A stretch of DNA of 64,000 nucleotides, taken from assembly GCF_001424195.1 (NCBI RefSeq), contig NZ_LMOO01000001.1, positions 1,842,812-1,906,811 of the forward strand, written 5' to 3'. The DNA is from Cellulomonas sp. Leaf334. Its GTDB lineage: Bacteria; Actinomycetota; Actinomycetes; Actinomycetales; Cellulomonadaceae. The notes beneath the pieces are model-generated. The model was given only the letters and a program-made list of their open reading frames with translations, was not told where the DNA came from and made no database searches. Shown here one piece after another: positions 24,414 through 32,594 of this stretch (its first letter is position 1; each line of letters opens with the position of its first letter). The translations under genes and the position numbers were made by a program.

Positions 24414-24509
24414 GGGTCAGCTCGGCGGGCGCCTGCAGCGCAGGTCCGTCAGGGGTATCGGCGGAACCGAGCCTGGAGATGACCCACGCGGATGCGTCCG
24501 TCGCCCCGG

Positions 24510-24515
24510 TAGGGT
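24510..24515 (+). promoter_or_regulatory. Candidate -10 for the WXG-calpain operon
   Basis: TAGGGT at 24510-24515 lies about 36 nt before the ATG at 24552, with GAGGGAG as ribosome binding site between. No clear -35 is visible. Confidence 0.35.
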
Positions 24516-24551
24516 GACCGGCACCGCACAGCGCCGACGAGGGAGACAGCC

Positions 24552-24881
24552 ATGACACCCCTGGCGCACGGGGAGAGTGCGGCGTCGCTCCGTCGGCGGG
24601 CGTCGGCGCTGCGGGACGCGGCGGCCCGGGGTCAGCGCATCGCCGGCTCGCTGGGGACCTGCCTGGACGGGGACGTCGAGACCGCCCGGTCGGCCGGGCT
24701 CTGGTACGGGACCTACGCCCGGGACACCACAGCCGCTCTCGCGGAGCAGCGCGACACCGTGCGCGAGATGGCCGAGGACCTGCTCGCCGACGCCGGCTCC
24801 TGGCTCGGTGAGGCGCAGCGCCTGGAGGACCTCGCCGACGAGGTCCAGCGCGCGGCAACCGTGCCGGCGGGGGCGGGATGA
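24552..24881 (+). CDS. WXG100-like helical protein (type VII-associated)
   Basis: The 109-residue protein is almost wholly helical with a central turn containing a W-x-G element (SAGLWYGTYA, about residue 55). That is the layout of ESAT-6/WXG100 substrates, although it lacks the very short size of EsxA. A Gly/Ala tail (VPAGAG) ends it. Its stop overlaps the start of the calpain gene by 4 bp, so the two are made together. It is probably the secretion partner or chaperone of the protease. I see no ESX core genes (EccC, EccD, MycP) in the window. Confidence 0.68.
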   Translation: MTPLAHGESAASLRRRASALRDAAARGQRIAGSLGTCLDGDVETARSAGLWYGTYARDTTAALAEQRDTVREMAEDLLADAGSWLGEAQRLEDLADEVQRAATVPAGAG

Positions 24882-26347
24882 GCTACACGGGCTTCGACGT
24901 CGAGCGGCTGCGCGGGTTCGCCGCGGACCTGCGCCGCACCGGGGCGAGCGCCGGCGACCTGCGCCGCGACGTCGCGGCGGTGCTGGACGAGGCGGAGGAG
25001 GCGCTGCGCGGTCGGCCCGCCACGACCAGCCCGGCGCTGCGTCGGACCCAGGGCTTCCTCCCGCTGGGGCTGCCGTCGTCGCTGGCCTGGTCGCTGCCGG
25101 ACGTCGCCGGGAGCATCGAGCGCCGGTCCGACCACCTCGAGGCCTGCCGGGTCCTGTTCGAGGACGGCCACGTGGTGAGCCCCCAGCTCGTGTTCGAGGA
25201 CGCCGAGCCACCCGACGCGTCGAAGGTGCAGGACGCGGTCGACGCGCTCGCGGCGTTCCCCGACCTGGACACCGGCATCAACGGCAACCGGGACGACCTC
25301 AGGCGCATCGCCGACCTGCTGACCGACCTCACCGCGGCGGAGCTCGACCTCCTCCTGGACGAGGCGTCCGAGACCGACCTGCACGCGTTCGGCGAGGCCG
25401 TCGCGGACACCTCCGACTCCGGCTGGTCGCCGTTCGACAGCAACGGCCTGCCGGTGGGAGAACGCGTCGCGCTGGCCGGCGACCTGCTCGCCCTCGCGGG
25501 ATCGACCCACCTGGACGACCTGGCCGACGCCTTCCCGTGGATGACGCCCGGCTTCGACACCACCGACGTGTTCCTCGACGGCGCCAACCCGCAGACCGGT
25601 GAGGACGCGAGCGGCATCACCTACGGCATCCCCGAGGGTCCGCTGTTCGCCGACGGGGTCTCCAGCACCGACGTGTACCAAGGGCGCCTGGGCGACTGCT
25701 GGTTCATCGCCTCCCTGGCGGCGACGACCCAGATGGACCCGGACTTCGTCACCCGCAACATCCGCGAGAACGCCAACGGCACGATCTCGGTGCGGCTCTG
25801 GGACCACGACGGCACCGCACGGTGGGTGACGATGACGCGCGACCTCCCGCTGGCCGACGACGGCTCACCGCTCGGGGCGCACGGCGACGGCGAGCTGTGG
25901 CCCGCCTACTACGAGAAGGCGTTCGCGCTGCTCTACGAGGAGGACAAGGGAGGGGCCCCCGACGGGAAGGACGGCGACCCGCTGTACGACAGGTCCGAGC
26001 AGGGCACGTACGGCGCGCTCGAGTGGGACTGGACCGAGCAGGCGCCCCCGTACGTCTCCGGGAACGAGTCCCGCGGCCTCGACGTGGACTTCGAGGACGT
26101 GAAGGACGCGTTCGACTCCGGCTCCCCTGTCATCGTGGCGTCGTCGGACGACAAGGACGACGTGCCGGAGCACCTGCAGCCCGGCTACTTCGGGCGGCAC
26201 GTCTACTACGTCACCGAGATCACCGACGACCACGTGCTGCTCGCCAACCCCTGGGGTGCCGACTACGAACCGCTGCGGCTCACGCCTGCGGAGTTCGAGG
26301 CGCACTTCGACTCACCCCAGGCCATCGACCTGGGAGACACCCCATGA
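24878..26347 (+). CDS. Calpain-type (C2) cysteine protease with N-terminal helical domain
   Basis: The 489-residue protein has a helical N-terminal ~150 residues (FDVERLRGFAADLRRTGASA) that resembles type VII substrate leaders, then a calpain catalytic domain: Cys274 in YQGRLGDCWFIASLAA, His441 in GRHVYYVTEI, Asn457 in LLANPWG. All three catalytic residues are present. There is no Sec signal. The gene overlaps its neighbours on both sides by 4 bp. The most likely role is an exported or injected protease paired with the WXG-like protein upstream; a purely intracellular role is possible. Confidence 0.88.
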   Translation: MSYTGFDVERLRGFAADLRRTGASAGDLRRDVAAVLDEAEEALRGRPATTSPALRRTQGFLPLGLPSSLAWSLPDVAGSIERRSDHLEACRVLFEDGHVVSPQLVFEDAEPPDASKVQDAVDALAAFPDLDTGINGNRDDLRRIADLLTDLTAAELDLLLDEASETDLHAFGEAVADTSDSGWSPFDSNGLPVGERVALAGDLLALAGSTHLDDLADAFPWMTPGFDTTDVFLDGANPQTGEDASGITYGIPEGPLFADGVSSTDVYQGRLGDCWFIASLAATTQMDPDFVTRNIRENANGTISVRLWDHDGTARWVTMTRDLPLADDGSPLGAHGDGELWPAYYEKAFALLYEEDKGGAPDGKDGDPLYDRSEQGTYGALEWDWTEQAPPYVSGNESRGLDVDFEDVKDAFDSGSPVIVASSDDKDDVPEHLQPGYFGRHVYYVTEITDDHVLLANPWGADYEPLRLTPAEFEAHFDSPQAIDLGDTP

Positions 26348-26592
26348 CGCGCCTGACCGTCCGCCCCGGCATCCCGTACCGCCTCGGTGAGGGCGACCAG
26401 AAGGTGTCGCTCGCGCTGAAGGAGGTCCACGACGACCCTCCGTCCGCCACCCTCGGCGTCGTGCGGGACCGCCGTACGGTCGAGCGCGAGCTCCACGTCG
26501 GCGACGAGGTCGAGCTGGCCGGGTCCGCCTGGACGGTGGTGCGCATCGAGGCGACACCCCGCCCGCGCGTGGACCTCGAGGCGGCGTCGTGA
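26344..26592 (+). CDS. Small protein in the calpain operon (unknown, DUF6406-like)
   Basis: The 82-residue protein begins at an ATGA overlap with the calpain stop. It is predicted all-beta (TLGVVRDRRTVERELHVGDEVELA, then TVVRIEATPRPRVDLE) with no signal or membrane segment. It may match the small actinobacterial DUF6406 family, but I am not sure. Its position directly after a potentially harmful protease makes it a candidate inhibitor or immunity protein. Confidence 0.7.
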   Translation: MTRLTVRPGIPYRLGEGDQKVSLALKEVHDDPPSATLGVVRDRRTVERELHVGDEVELAGSAWTVVRIEATPRPRVDLEAAS

Positions 26593-26933
26593 GCGCGCGC
26601 CGGACGGTGCCGGTCCTGGCCGTCGCCGTGCTCGTCCTGGCGGGGTGCACCCAGCCCGCCGACCCCCCGGAGTGCGTGGGCGACGTCGTCGAGGGCGCCG
26701 AGCGTGTCGCGGTGATGGTCCCGACGCCGCTGTCGGGTGGCGGGCGGGCCGTCGTGGCGGAGGTCGACATGGCAGCCTCCCCGCCGACGGCCGACCTGAG
26801 CGTGACGGCGCCGTCGCGCGACGGGTTGCTGCGGGTGGACGCGTCGGTCGGGAGCGTGTTCGACGCCGAGGGTGTCGAGTACGAGGTGGTGCGGGTGTGC
26901 GAGAGCGGGCTCGACGTGGTGCCGCAGAGCTGA
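26589..26933 (+). CDS. Small lipoprotein in the calpain operon
   Basis: GTG 26589 overlaps the previous stop. The 114-residue protein has a lipoprotein signal with lipobox VLAGC (Cys ~21), then a compact beta-rich domain holding two further Cys (ECVGDVVEG and VRVCESG) that could form a disulphide. It would sit on the outer face of the membrane. It closes the four-gene coupled operon and, like the small gene before it, is a candidate protector against the calpain-type protease. The family is unknown. Confidence 0.78.
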   Translation: MSARRTVPVLAVAVLVLAGCTQPADPPECVGDVVEGAERVAVMVPTPLSGGGRAVVAEVDMAASPPTADLSVTAPSRDGLLRVDASVGSVFDAEGVEYEVVRVCESGLDVVPQS

Positions 26934-26946
26934 GGACCGGCGGGCC

Positions 26947-27864
26947 CTACGCCCCTGCCCGGGTGACGATGGCCTGCACCTCGCCGACCCGCACCGGTGC
27001 CGAGCGCGTGAACTCCAGCGGGATGTCGCCGGACTGTCCGCCGCCGGTCCAGTGCACGACCCACCGCGACGTCGCCGTCACGGTGTAGGCCAGGTCGGGC
27101 TCTCTCGCCGAGGACCGACCGTACGTGTACCCGCACGTCGGCGACTCGTCCCCGAGCGTGGCGTCGTACGGGGTGCCCGGTCCGTCGCACACCACCGGGC
27201 TGCCGCCGTCGCCCATGTCCCACACGACGGACTCCAGGGTGGCCGTGGCCGTGACGGTCACCGCGCCGGCCGACGCGCTCCGCGTCATCGGCCCGACCGT
27301 GTGCTCGTCGGGGTCCGCGATCCACAACCAGGTCTGCAGACCCACGACCGACAGCGCATCCTGGGCGGGGCTCATGCCGAGCTGGCCGGCCCGGAACTCC
27401 ATCTGCGCGATCGCCATCTGCGCCAGCTCCCGCGGCGCAGGGCCGGGCTGTGCGGTGGCGAACCAGACGTACGTCGTCCACATCGCGCTGGAGTACGGCT
27501 GCGGGATCATGCACCGGTAGATCACCCCGTCGGTGCGCCCTTCCCACGCGGGGTCGTCGGCCGGAGGCTGCGGCTCCGCCAGCTGCAGGTAGCACGAGCG
27601 GGAGTCCGACCAGGTGCCCAACGAGCTGACGCAGTCGATCACGTCGTCGGACAGGTCCCTGCACACCCGGGGAGCAGTCGAGCCGCTGCCGCCGCCGGGC
27701 GGGGGCGGGGGCAGCTCGCTCGGGGGTGCACCGGGCGCCTCGGCCGAGACGTCGCACCGCCCGTTCAGGTCGGTCACCTCGCACTCGGGGTCAGCCGCGG
27801 CCGGGAGCGCACCGAGGAGCAGGACGACGGCCGTCAGCAGGGCGGCCGCGACCCGCGTCAGCAC
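26947..27864 (-). CDS. Secreted protein with PKD-like region
   Basis: I start at GTG 27864 because a clean signal peptide follows (LTRVAAALLTAVVLLLGALP-AAADPE), giving 305 residues. A Pro/Gly-rich linker (PPPPPGGGSGS) precedes a Cys-containing domain (CRDLSDDVIDCVSSLG, CYLQLAEPQ, YRCMIPQPYS), and the C-terminal half has a PKD-like beta-sandwich (ESVVWDMGDGGSPVVCDGPG, then CGYTYGRSS). Its start overlaps the upstream lipoprotein gene by 7 bp, so both are made as a unit. Function is unknown, probably cell-surface. Confidence 0.75.
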   Translation of the reverse strand: MLTRVAAALLTAVVLLLGALPAAADPECEVTDLNGRCDVSAEAPGAPPSELPPPPPGGGSGSTAPRVCRDLSDDVIDCVSSLGTWSDSRSCYLQLAEPQPPADDPAWEGRTDGVIYRCMIPQPYSSAMWTTYVWFATAQPGPAPRELAQMAIAQMEFRAGQLGMSPAQDALSVVGLQTWLWIADPDEHTVGPMTRSASAGAVTVTATATLESVVWDMGDGGSPVVCDGPGTPYDATLGDESPTCGYTYGRSSAREPDLAYTVTATSRWVVHWTGGGQSGDIPLEFTRSAPVRVGEVQAIVTRAGA

Positions 27865-28439
27865 GTCCGCGCAGGGTCGGACGCGACGTCGTCGACCGTC
27901 CAGAGCCCGTCGGTGTTCTGGACGGTGTACCGGACGACGAGACGCGTCGGCTCGTCGGGGTCGAGGCGCGACGACCCGTCCGCGAGGAGGATGTCCACGT
28001 CGGTCGTGTCGACGCACGCGTCCAGGACGACGCGCTCACGTCCGCCGCCGTCCGGACCGGCGTCGTACTCGGCCACGGTGACGTCGTCGATCGTCGTGGA
28101 ACCGGTCTGGCGGCTCCCGCTCGCAGCCCGCTGCTCGTGCAGGTCCTGCGCGCGGACGCGCAGCTCACCGCCCACGAGGCCCGCCATCGGTGCCCAGTCC
28201 GCGTAACCCGCCTGACCGACCGCGTCGGAGGTGGCGATCAACGCGGTGAGTGCGGCGGTGGCCGCGTCGACGGCGGCCTGCTCCTGGGCGGCAGCCGGGT
28301 CCGTCGTCGGGGTGCCGGTCGGGGTGGCCGAGGTCGTCGTGGTGCTCGTGCTCGTCTCGCCCGGCGAGCCAGGGCTGCACCCCACCGCCACACCGGCCAC
28401 GGCGATCACGACGACGGCGATCCATGCTCGGCGTGCCAC
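27858..28439 (-). CDS. Lipoprotein with Thr-rich linker
   Basis: The 193-residue product has a lipoprotein signal (AWIAVVVIAVAGVAVGC, Cys ~21), a Thr/Ser/Pro-rich spacer, and an alpha+beta domain with the pattern of NTF2/DUF6318-like actinobacterial lipoproteins (AALTALIATSDAVGQAGYAD, VVRYTVQNTDGLWTVDDV). It is coupled with the PKD-like secreted protein gene downstream. Substrate binding or envelope assembly is possible; nothing in the sequence decides. Confidence 0.75.
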   Translation of the reverse strand: MARRAWIAVVVIAVAGVAVGCSPGSPGETSTSTTTTSATPTGTPTTDPAAAQEQAAVDAATAALTALIATSDAVGQAGYADWAPMAGLVGGELRVRAQDLHEQRAASGSRQTGSTTIDDVTVAEYDAGPDGGGRERVVLDACVDTTDVDILLADGSSRLDPDEPTRLVVRYTVQNTDGLWTVDDVASDPARTC

Positions 28440-28505
28440 CCGCGATCCCCCGTCGTCGATGTCCGTCCCGGCGCCGGTGCGCCGCGAGGAACTTACCGCA
28501 CCCCC

Positions 28506-29288
28506 TCAGTAGGAGAGGTGGAGGGTGGTGGTGGTCCCGTCCGTGAAGATCGCCTCGACATCGACGCCGTCGATGTGCGCCTCGCCGAGCTCGTCGCCGG
28601 GGAACCAGAGCGCGAAGTGCCCCTTGTTCACGGTGGCGACGACGTCCCCGTGCGACCGGCTGCGGTAGACGACGCCCACGACGTCGGTACCAGAGGTGCC
28701 GTCGATCATGGAGATGTCCCCGGCGCCCGTCGTGCCCGTGCTGAGGGTGAAGGCGTACAGCTCACGGGGTCCGGGTGCGACGTAGCCGGACGGCGTCCCC
28801 CAGGAACCGATCATCCCTGTGCCGGTGTCGTCGGTGATGCACACCGCCGAGAACCCACCGGCGCCGGCGAGCACGACCGTCGTCCAGGCGCCACGGCGTT
28901 CCGCGATGACCGGCTCGGTCCCGGAGAGGTCGGGCTTGACCTGGCTCGGCCCCTCCTCGTACTGCTTGCGGCAGCGCTCGGCCGCCTCGGGCGTCTGCTC
29001 GGGGGACACGTCCGTCGGCGCTGCCGTCCAGGTCGCGATGGCCTGGTCGTCGCCGGAGAGAGACGGCAGGACGACCAGGGCGACGGTCGCCGCGACCGCG
29101 ACGCCGGCGACCAGGACGACCTGACGGGCGGTCCGTCGGGGCCGGGGCGCCGGTGCGGCCGGCGGCACCGGGTCGGTGGTCAGGATGGTGCGCAGGTCGG
29201 CGCGGGCACGAGCGGAGCCGGGATCGACGTGACGCTCGGCGGGGTCCAGCATGCGCAGGGTGGCGGCGATGTCGTCGTGGCGGTTCAT
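28506..29288 (-). CDS. Membrane protein paired with ECF sigma factor (anti-sigma-like)
   Basis: The 260-residue protein has a ~50-residue cytoplasmic N terminus (MNRHDDIAATLRMLDPAERH), one membrane helix (~55-77, QVVLVAGVAVAATVALVVLP) and a large outer beta domain. Start and stop with the ECF sigma gene overlap by 4 bp. This arrangement is that of an anti-sigma factor or a surface protein controlled by it, but the zinc-binding HxxxCxxC motif of ZAS anti-sigma factors is absent. It resembles the CU044_5270-type partners of SigE-like sigma factors. Confidence 0.72.
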   Translation of the reverse strand: MNRHDDIAATLRMLDPAERHVDPGSARARADLRTILTTDPVPPAAPAPRPRRTARQVVLVAGVAVAATVALVVLPSLSGDDQAIATWTAAPTDVSPEQTPEAAERCRKQYEEGPSQVKPDLSGTEPVIAERRGAWTTVVLAGAGGFSAVCITDDTGTGMIGSWGTPSGYVAPGPRELYAFTLSTGTTGAGDISMIDGTSGTDVVGVVYRSRSHGDVVATVNKGHFALWFPGDELGEAHIDGVDVEAIFTDGTTTTLHLSY

Positions 29289-29854
29289 GGTGCGGTGAGC
29301 CCTTCAGCGATGCGGGCCGGCACCGCGGTCTGCTGTGGCAGGTGGTCGAGGTGGAGTCGCAGCGCTCGGCGGGCGCGGCTGAGACGCAGCCGGAACGCGA
29401 CCGGCGAGATGCCCAGGACGGCGGCGGCCTGCGGTGCGCTGAGCTCGTCGAACGCGGCGATGGCGAGGGCCTCCTGGTGCGTCTCGGAGAGGTGCCTCCA
29501 GGCGCGACCGACGTCGACCGCGCTGACCACACCGTCGGTCTCCGCCGTGGTGGCGGCGACGACGACCGGCTCGTCGGCGAGGCGCACCCCCAGCGCGCGG
29601 CGGCGGTGCTCGCCCCGCTGGGTGTTGAGCAGGAGGTTCCGGGTGATGCCGAAGGTCCACGCCCGGGCGTCACCCGGGTCGCGCGGCAGCTCGTCGAGGC
29701 GACGCCAGACGACCAGGAACGCGTCGGCGACGACGTCGTCGGCAAGGTCGGGATGTGTCCGTCGCTGGACGAAGCGCAGGAGGTCCGGGTAGACCGCGTC
29801 GTACAGCGCGGTGAAGGTGCGCTCCCTCGCGGGGGCACGACGTGCGTCGCTCAT
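29285..29854 (-). CDS. ECF-type RNA polymerase sigma factor
   Basis: The 189-residue protein has region 2 (FTALYDAVYPDLLRFVQRRT, DDVVADAFLVVWRRLDELP, then ARAWTFGITRNLLLN) and region 4 (HQEALAIAAFDELSAPQAAA, VLGISPVAFRLRLSRARRAL), all standard for the SigE/sigma-70 ECF family. The gene is the first of a coupled pair with the anti-sigma-like membrane protein. Its own promoter is not clear. Confidence 0.93.
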   Translation of the reverse strand: MSDARRAPARERTFTALYDAVYPDLLRFVQRRTHPDLADDVVADAFLVVWRRLDELPRDPGDARAWTFGITRNLLLNTQRGEHRRRALGVRLADEPVVVAATTAETDGVVSAVDVGRAWRHLSETHQEALAIAAFDELSAPQAAAVLGISPVAFRLRLSRARRALRLHLDHLPQQTAVPARIAEGLTAP

Positions 29855-29976
29855 ACCCGGTACCTGTCCACCACCCGAGCATGTGTGTCACGCGTCGATC
29901 GGTCTGCTGTGCCACGCCGGAAGGGCCACGGGCGTCGTCACTCGGGCGGCGGGCAGACGCCGGCGGAGCCGGTCGG

Positions 29977-29982
29977 TAAGGT
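29977..29982 (+). promoter_or_regulatory. -10 element of a probably leaderless gene
   Basis: TAAGGT ends 6 nt before the ATG at 29989, leaving no room for a ribosome binding site. Transcription probably starts at or next to the start codon. Confidence 0.45.
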
Positions 29983-29988
29983 CCGCGC

Positions 29989-31473
29989 ATGGCGCGACGG
30001 GGCGAGCTGCAGGAGGTCCTGCTCGACGACGACGCTGCCGCGCAGGACGCCGACCCGGTCGCCGCGACCGGACGTCGCCGTGTTCCCGTGACGTGGCTCG
30101 TCGGCGGGGTGCTGGTCCTCGGTGCCGGGCTGGGCGCCACGCAGTGGGTCGTGACGGAGCGGGAGCGCGCCGCGGACGCCGCGCTCGCCCGGGTGCCCGG
30201 GGTGATCTCCCCGGTGGACGAGGTGCTCGTCGCCGGGCGTCGGGTTCCCGCCCGGGAGGCCGGCGCGCTGTTCGGCTATGCGGGGGGCATGGTCGATCGC
30301 GCAGCCGACGGCTCCCAGACGTACACGCGGTTCGGGGGGGCCTGGTCGACCCTGCTCCTGGGTCCGGTCGCGGTGCTCGCCGAGCAGGAGCCCTCGACGA
30401 TCGTCGGTGGGAGCTGGTGCGTGGACGACGTCGTCCCCGGCGGCGACATCGGCTCGGCTGCGAGGGTCGTCTGCCTGATCTCCGACGGTGCGGTCGTCGT
30501 CGAGCCCAGTGGGAGCCTCGAGCGCGTGCCGGCTAGCGCGCACGAGGTCGTCGTGCTGTCCACCGCCGCCGGCCGGGTGCTGGCGCGGTGGCCGGTGGAC
30601 GCGGGCGACACCCTTGCGGTGCTGCCCGACGACACGGTCGCGATCGCGTACTCCTCCCCGGCCGGCACCACCGTGGCCGGCTTCGACACCCTCTCGGGAG
30701 AGCAGCGGTGGTCGAGGACGGACCCGTTCGTCGACGGTGTCACCTACTCCGAGAACGACCTGTCGGCGTCGGTGTACCGCGCGGGCGACCTGCTCGCGTA
30801 CTCCCCGACGGGTGGGCCCCTGCGGTTGCTGTCGGCGGAGGGGGACGTCGTGCGGGACCTGACCGAGGAGGTCGGCACCGGCGCCCACGGCATGGGGTGG
30901 GCGACCGACGTGGACGGCACGATCTCCTGGCAGGTCACCACGACGGACGGGGTCCGCACCACGTTCCTGTCGCCCGACGGCGACCCGGCGGCGGACGTCA
31001 CGATCGGGGGGAGCCGCTTCGACACCGCACTGGACGACGGCAGCGTCCCCGGGCTGGTCCTGACCCGGGACGACATGCTCCGCGGGTGGGACGCGGACAC
31101 AGGGTCTCGGCGGTGGTCGAACGACACGGTGATCGACGCCTCGCACGCGCTGATCATGCGGGGCAAGGTGTTCGTCGGGAGCACGAGCGGTCTGCGCGCG
31201 CTGGACGGAGCGACGGGCCAGGTCCTGTGGAGCACCAAGCCGGGACGCGGGTGGACCCTCGGATCGACGATGTTCACCGACGGGCGGCACCTCCTCGTCC
31301 CGGTCACCGCCGTCACCGCAGGTGACCGGAGCCAGCTGGTCGCGTACGACCCCGCGACCGGGCAGGAGGTCTTCCGCGCCGACTTCCCGGCCGGCGTGAG
31401 CCAGGTCGTGCCGGCGGGCCGCAGCCTGGTCGGGCTCGACATCGCCGCGAACGAGTACGTCGTGCTGGGCTGA
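29989..31473 (+). CDS. Membrane-anchored PQQ-like beta-propeller protein
   Basis: The 494-residue protein has a short cytoplasmic N terminus, one membrane helix (~34-52, WLVGGVLVLGAGLGATQW) and an outer region of repeated propeller blades with the A-x-D/G-x-x-T-G-x-x-x-W pattern (FDTLSGEQRWSRTD, WDADTGSRRWSNDT, LDGATGQVLWSTKPG, YDPATGQEVFRAD). No PQQ ligand set is evident, so a binding or scaffold role is more likely than dehydrogenase activity. It is divergent from the sigma factor gene and may belong to its regulon. Confidence 0.83.
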   Translation: MARRGELQEVLLDDDAAAQDADPVAATGRRRVPVTWLVGGVLVLGAGLGATQWVVTERERAADAALARVPGVISPVDEVLVAGRRVPAREAGALFGYAGGMVDRAADGSQTYTRFGGAWSTLLLGPVAVLAEQEPSTIVGGSWCVDDVVPGGDIGSAARVVCLISDGAVVVEPSGSLERVPASAHEVVVLSTAAGRVLARWPVDAGDTLAVLPDDTVAIAYSSPAGTTVAGFDTLSGEQRWSRTDPFVDGVTYSENDLSASVYRAGDLLAYSPTGGPLRLLSAEGDVVRDLTEEVGTGAHGMGWATDVDGTISWQVTTTDGVRTTFLSPDGDPAADVTIGGSRFDTALDDGSVPGLVLTRDDMLRGWDADTGSRRWSNDTVIDASHALIMRGKVFVGSTSGLRALDGATGQVLWSTKPGRGWTLGSTMFTDGRHLLVPVTAVTAGDRSQLVAYDPATGQEVFRADFPAGVSQVVPAGRSLVGLDIAANEYVVLG

Positions 31474-31508
31474 GCCGGCGGATGCTGTCGGCGACGGCAC
31501 CCGCCGGC
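31474..31508. terminator. Bidirectional terminator-like hairpin
   Basis: GCCGGCGGATGC (from 31474) pairs with GCACCCGCCGGC (to 31508) with one mismatch, an 11-base loop, directly after the beta-propeller stop and before the convergent stop at 31515. No U-tract is present, as often in high-GC actinobacteria. Confidence 0.6.
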
Positions 31509-31514
31509 CGCTGA

Positions 31515-31829
31515 TCAGTCCTCGGTGACCTCGGGAGCCGCGACGGCGTTCTTGCGGGACCGCTGGACGAGGACGCCGACCAGGATCACGAGGCCGAGCC
31601 CGGCGAAGGCGAGGGCGACCGGCAGGGGGCCGACGGAGTCGAGGAACCGGGAGATCCCCCCGTACCTGCGGCGGGTGCTGTCCGGCTGCGCGATCTCGTC
31701 CCAGAGGGGCGTGAACGGGACCACCGCGATGGCGAACAGCACGGCGGGGAGGAAGAAGTCGGTCCAGGACGACTCGTCCTCGTCGGTGTCGATGTCCAGG
31801 TCGGGCGTGGTGCTGGGCGCAGAGTTCAT
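31515..31829 (-). CDS. Small two-helix membrane protein
   Basis: The 104-residue protein starts with an acidic N terminus (DLDIDTDEDESSWTDFF), has two membrane helices (FFLPAVLFAIAVVPFTPLW and LPVALAFAGLGLVILVGVLV) and a basic C-terminal end. I recognise no family. It stands alone between the propeller gene and the TetR gene. Confidence 0.65.
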   Translation of the reverse strand: MNSAPSTTPDLDIDTDEDESSWTDFFLPAVLFAIAVVPFTPLWDEIAQPDSTRRRYGGISRFLDSVGPLPVALAFAGLGLVILVGVLVQRSRKNAVAAPEVTED

Positions 31830-31880
31830 GAGTCCGGTTTCTCGGGGAGGGAGGGCGCCTGCTGTCGGCGCGGGGGAAGG

Positions 31881-32582
31881 CTAACCGGACCCGTGGGGGG
31901 TTGAGTGCCGGAAATTTCCGGCATGTGACGGGAGGAGACCACGCAGCACGCCACGGATGACGTCGGGGAACACGTCGTCGGGTTGCCGTGTGCTGCCCGG
32001 GTCGAGCCTCGCGAGGTGGGGGTGGTCGCCCCGGGGGATGACCTCGGCGAGGTAGGCGGCCTGAGCCTGGGCACGCTCGGGGTCGGGAGCGCTGTCCATG
32101 GCGCGGGCGAAGGAGCTGATCAGCGAGTTCAGGACGGCGTACGCGACGAGCTTCTGGCCGTCGTGGGCGGGGTGCTCGGCCAGGACGGCCATGACGTGCT
32201 CGCTCACCCGGAGACCGTGGGGTCCGACGACGGGCGCGGTGACGACCTCGGTGAGCCACAGGTGTCGACGGTGGATCTCCAGGCCTTGCACCGCGAGGGC
32301 GACGAGGTCGTCGAGCCAGTGGCCCGTAGGTTCGTGCAGCACGTACTCGCCGGCGGCGTGATCGACCATGAGGTCGATGAGCTCCTCGCGGCTGGTCACG
32401 TGGCGGTAGAGCGATCCGCCGCCGGTACCGAGCTCCGCCGCGACGCTGCGCATGGTGAGGGCGGCAAGACCGTCCCGGTCGGCAGCGTGGACCGCGGCGA
32501 GGGTGACGGTCTCGCGGGTGTGCCGTGGGGGGCGGCCGACGCCGGAGCTCGTCGCACGGAGCCAGACCACCTCGGGTGACAT
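31881..32582 (-). CDS. TetR-family transcriptional regulator
   Basis: The 233-residue protein has the TetR helix-turn-helix at residues ~20-65 (VTLAAVHAADRDGLAALTMR, SVAAELGTGGGSLYRHVTSR) and a TetR_C-like ligand-binding domain. The gene follows the glycosyltransferase gene by 12 bp in the same direction, so the two form one operon. It probably represses that operon through the palindrome at 33822-33842. Confidence 0.9.
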   Translation of the reverse strand: MSPEVVWLRATSSGVGRPPRHTRETVTLAAVHAADRDGLAALTMRSVAAELGTGGGSLYRHVTSREELIDLMVDHAAGEYVLHEPTGHWLDDLVALAVQGLEIHRRHLWLTEVVTAPVVGPHGLRVSEHVMAVLAEHPAHDGQKLVAYAVLNSLISSFARAMDSAPDPERAQAQAAYLAEVIPRGDHPHLARLDPGSTRQPDDVFPDVIRGVLRGLLPSHAGNFRHSTPHGSG

Positions 32583-32594
32583 GGTCCGCGCCCC

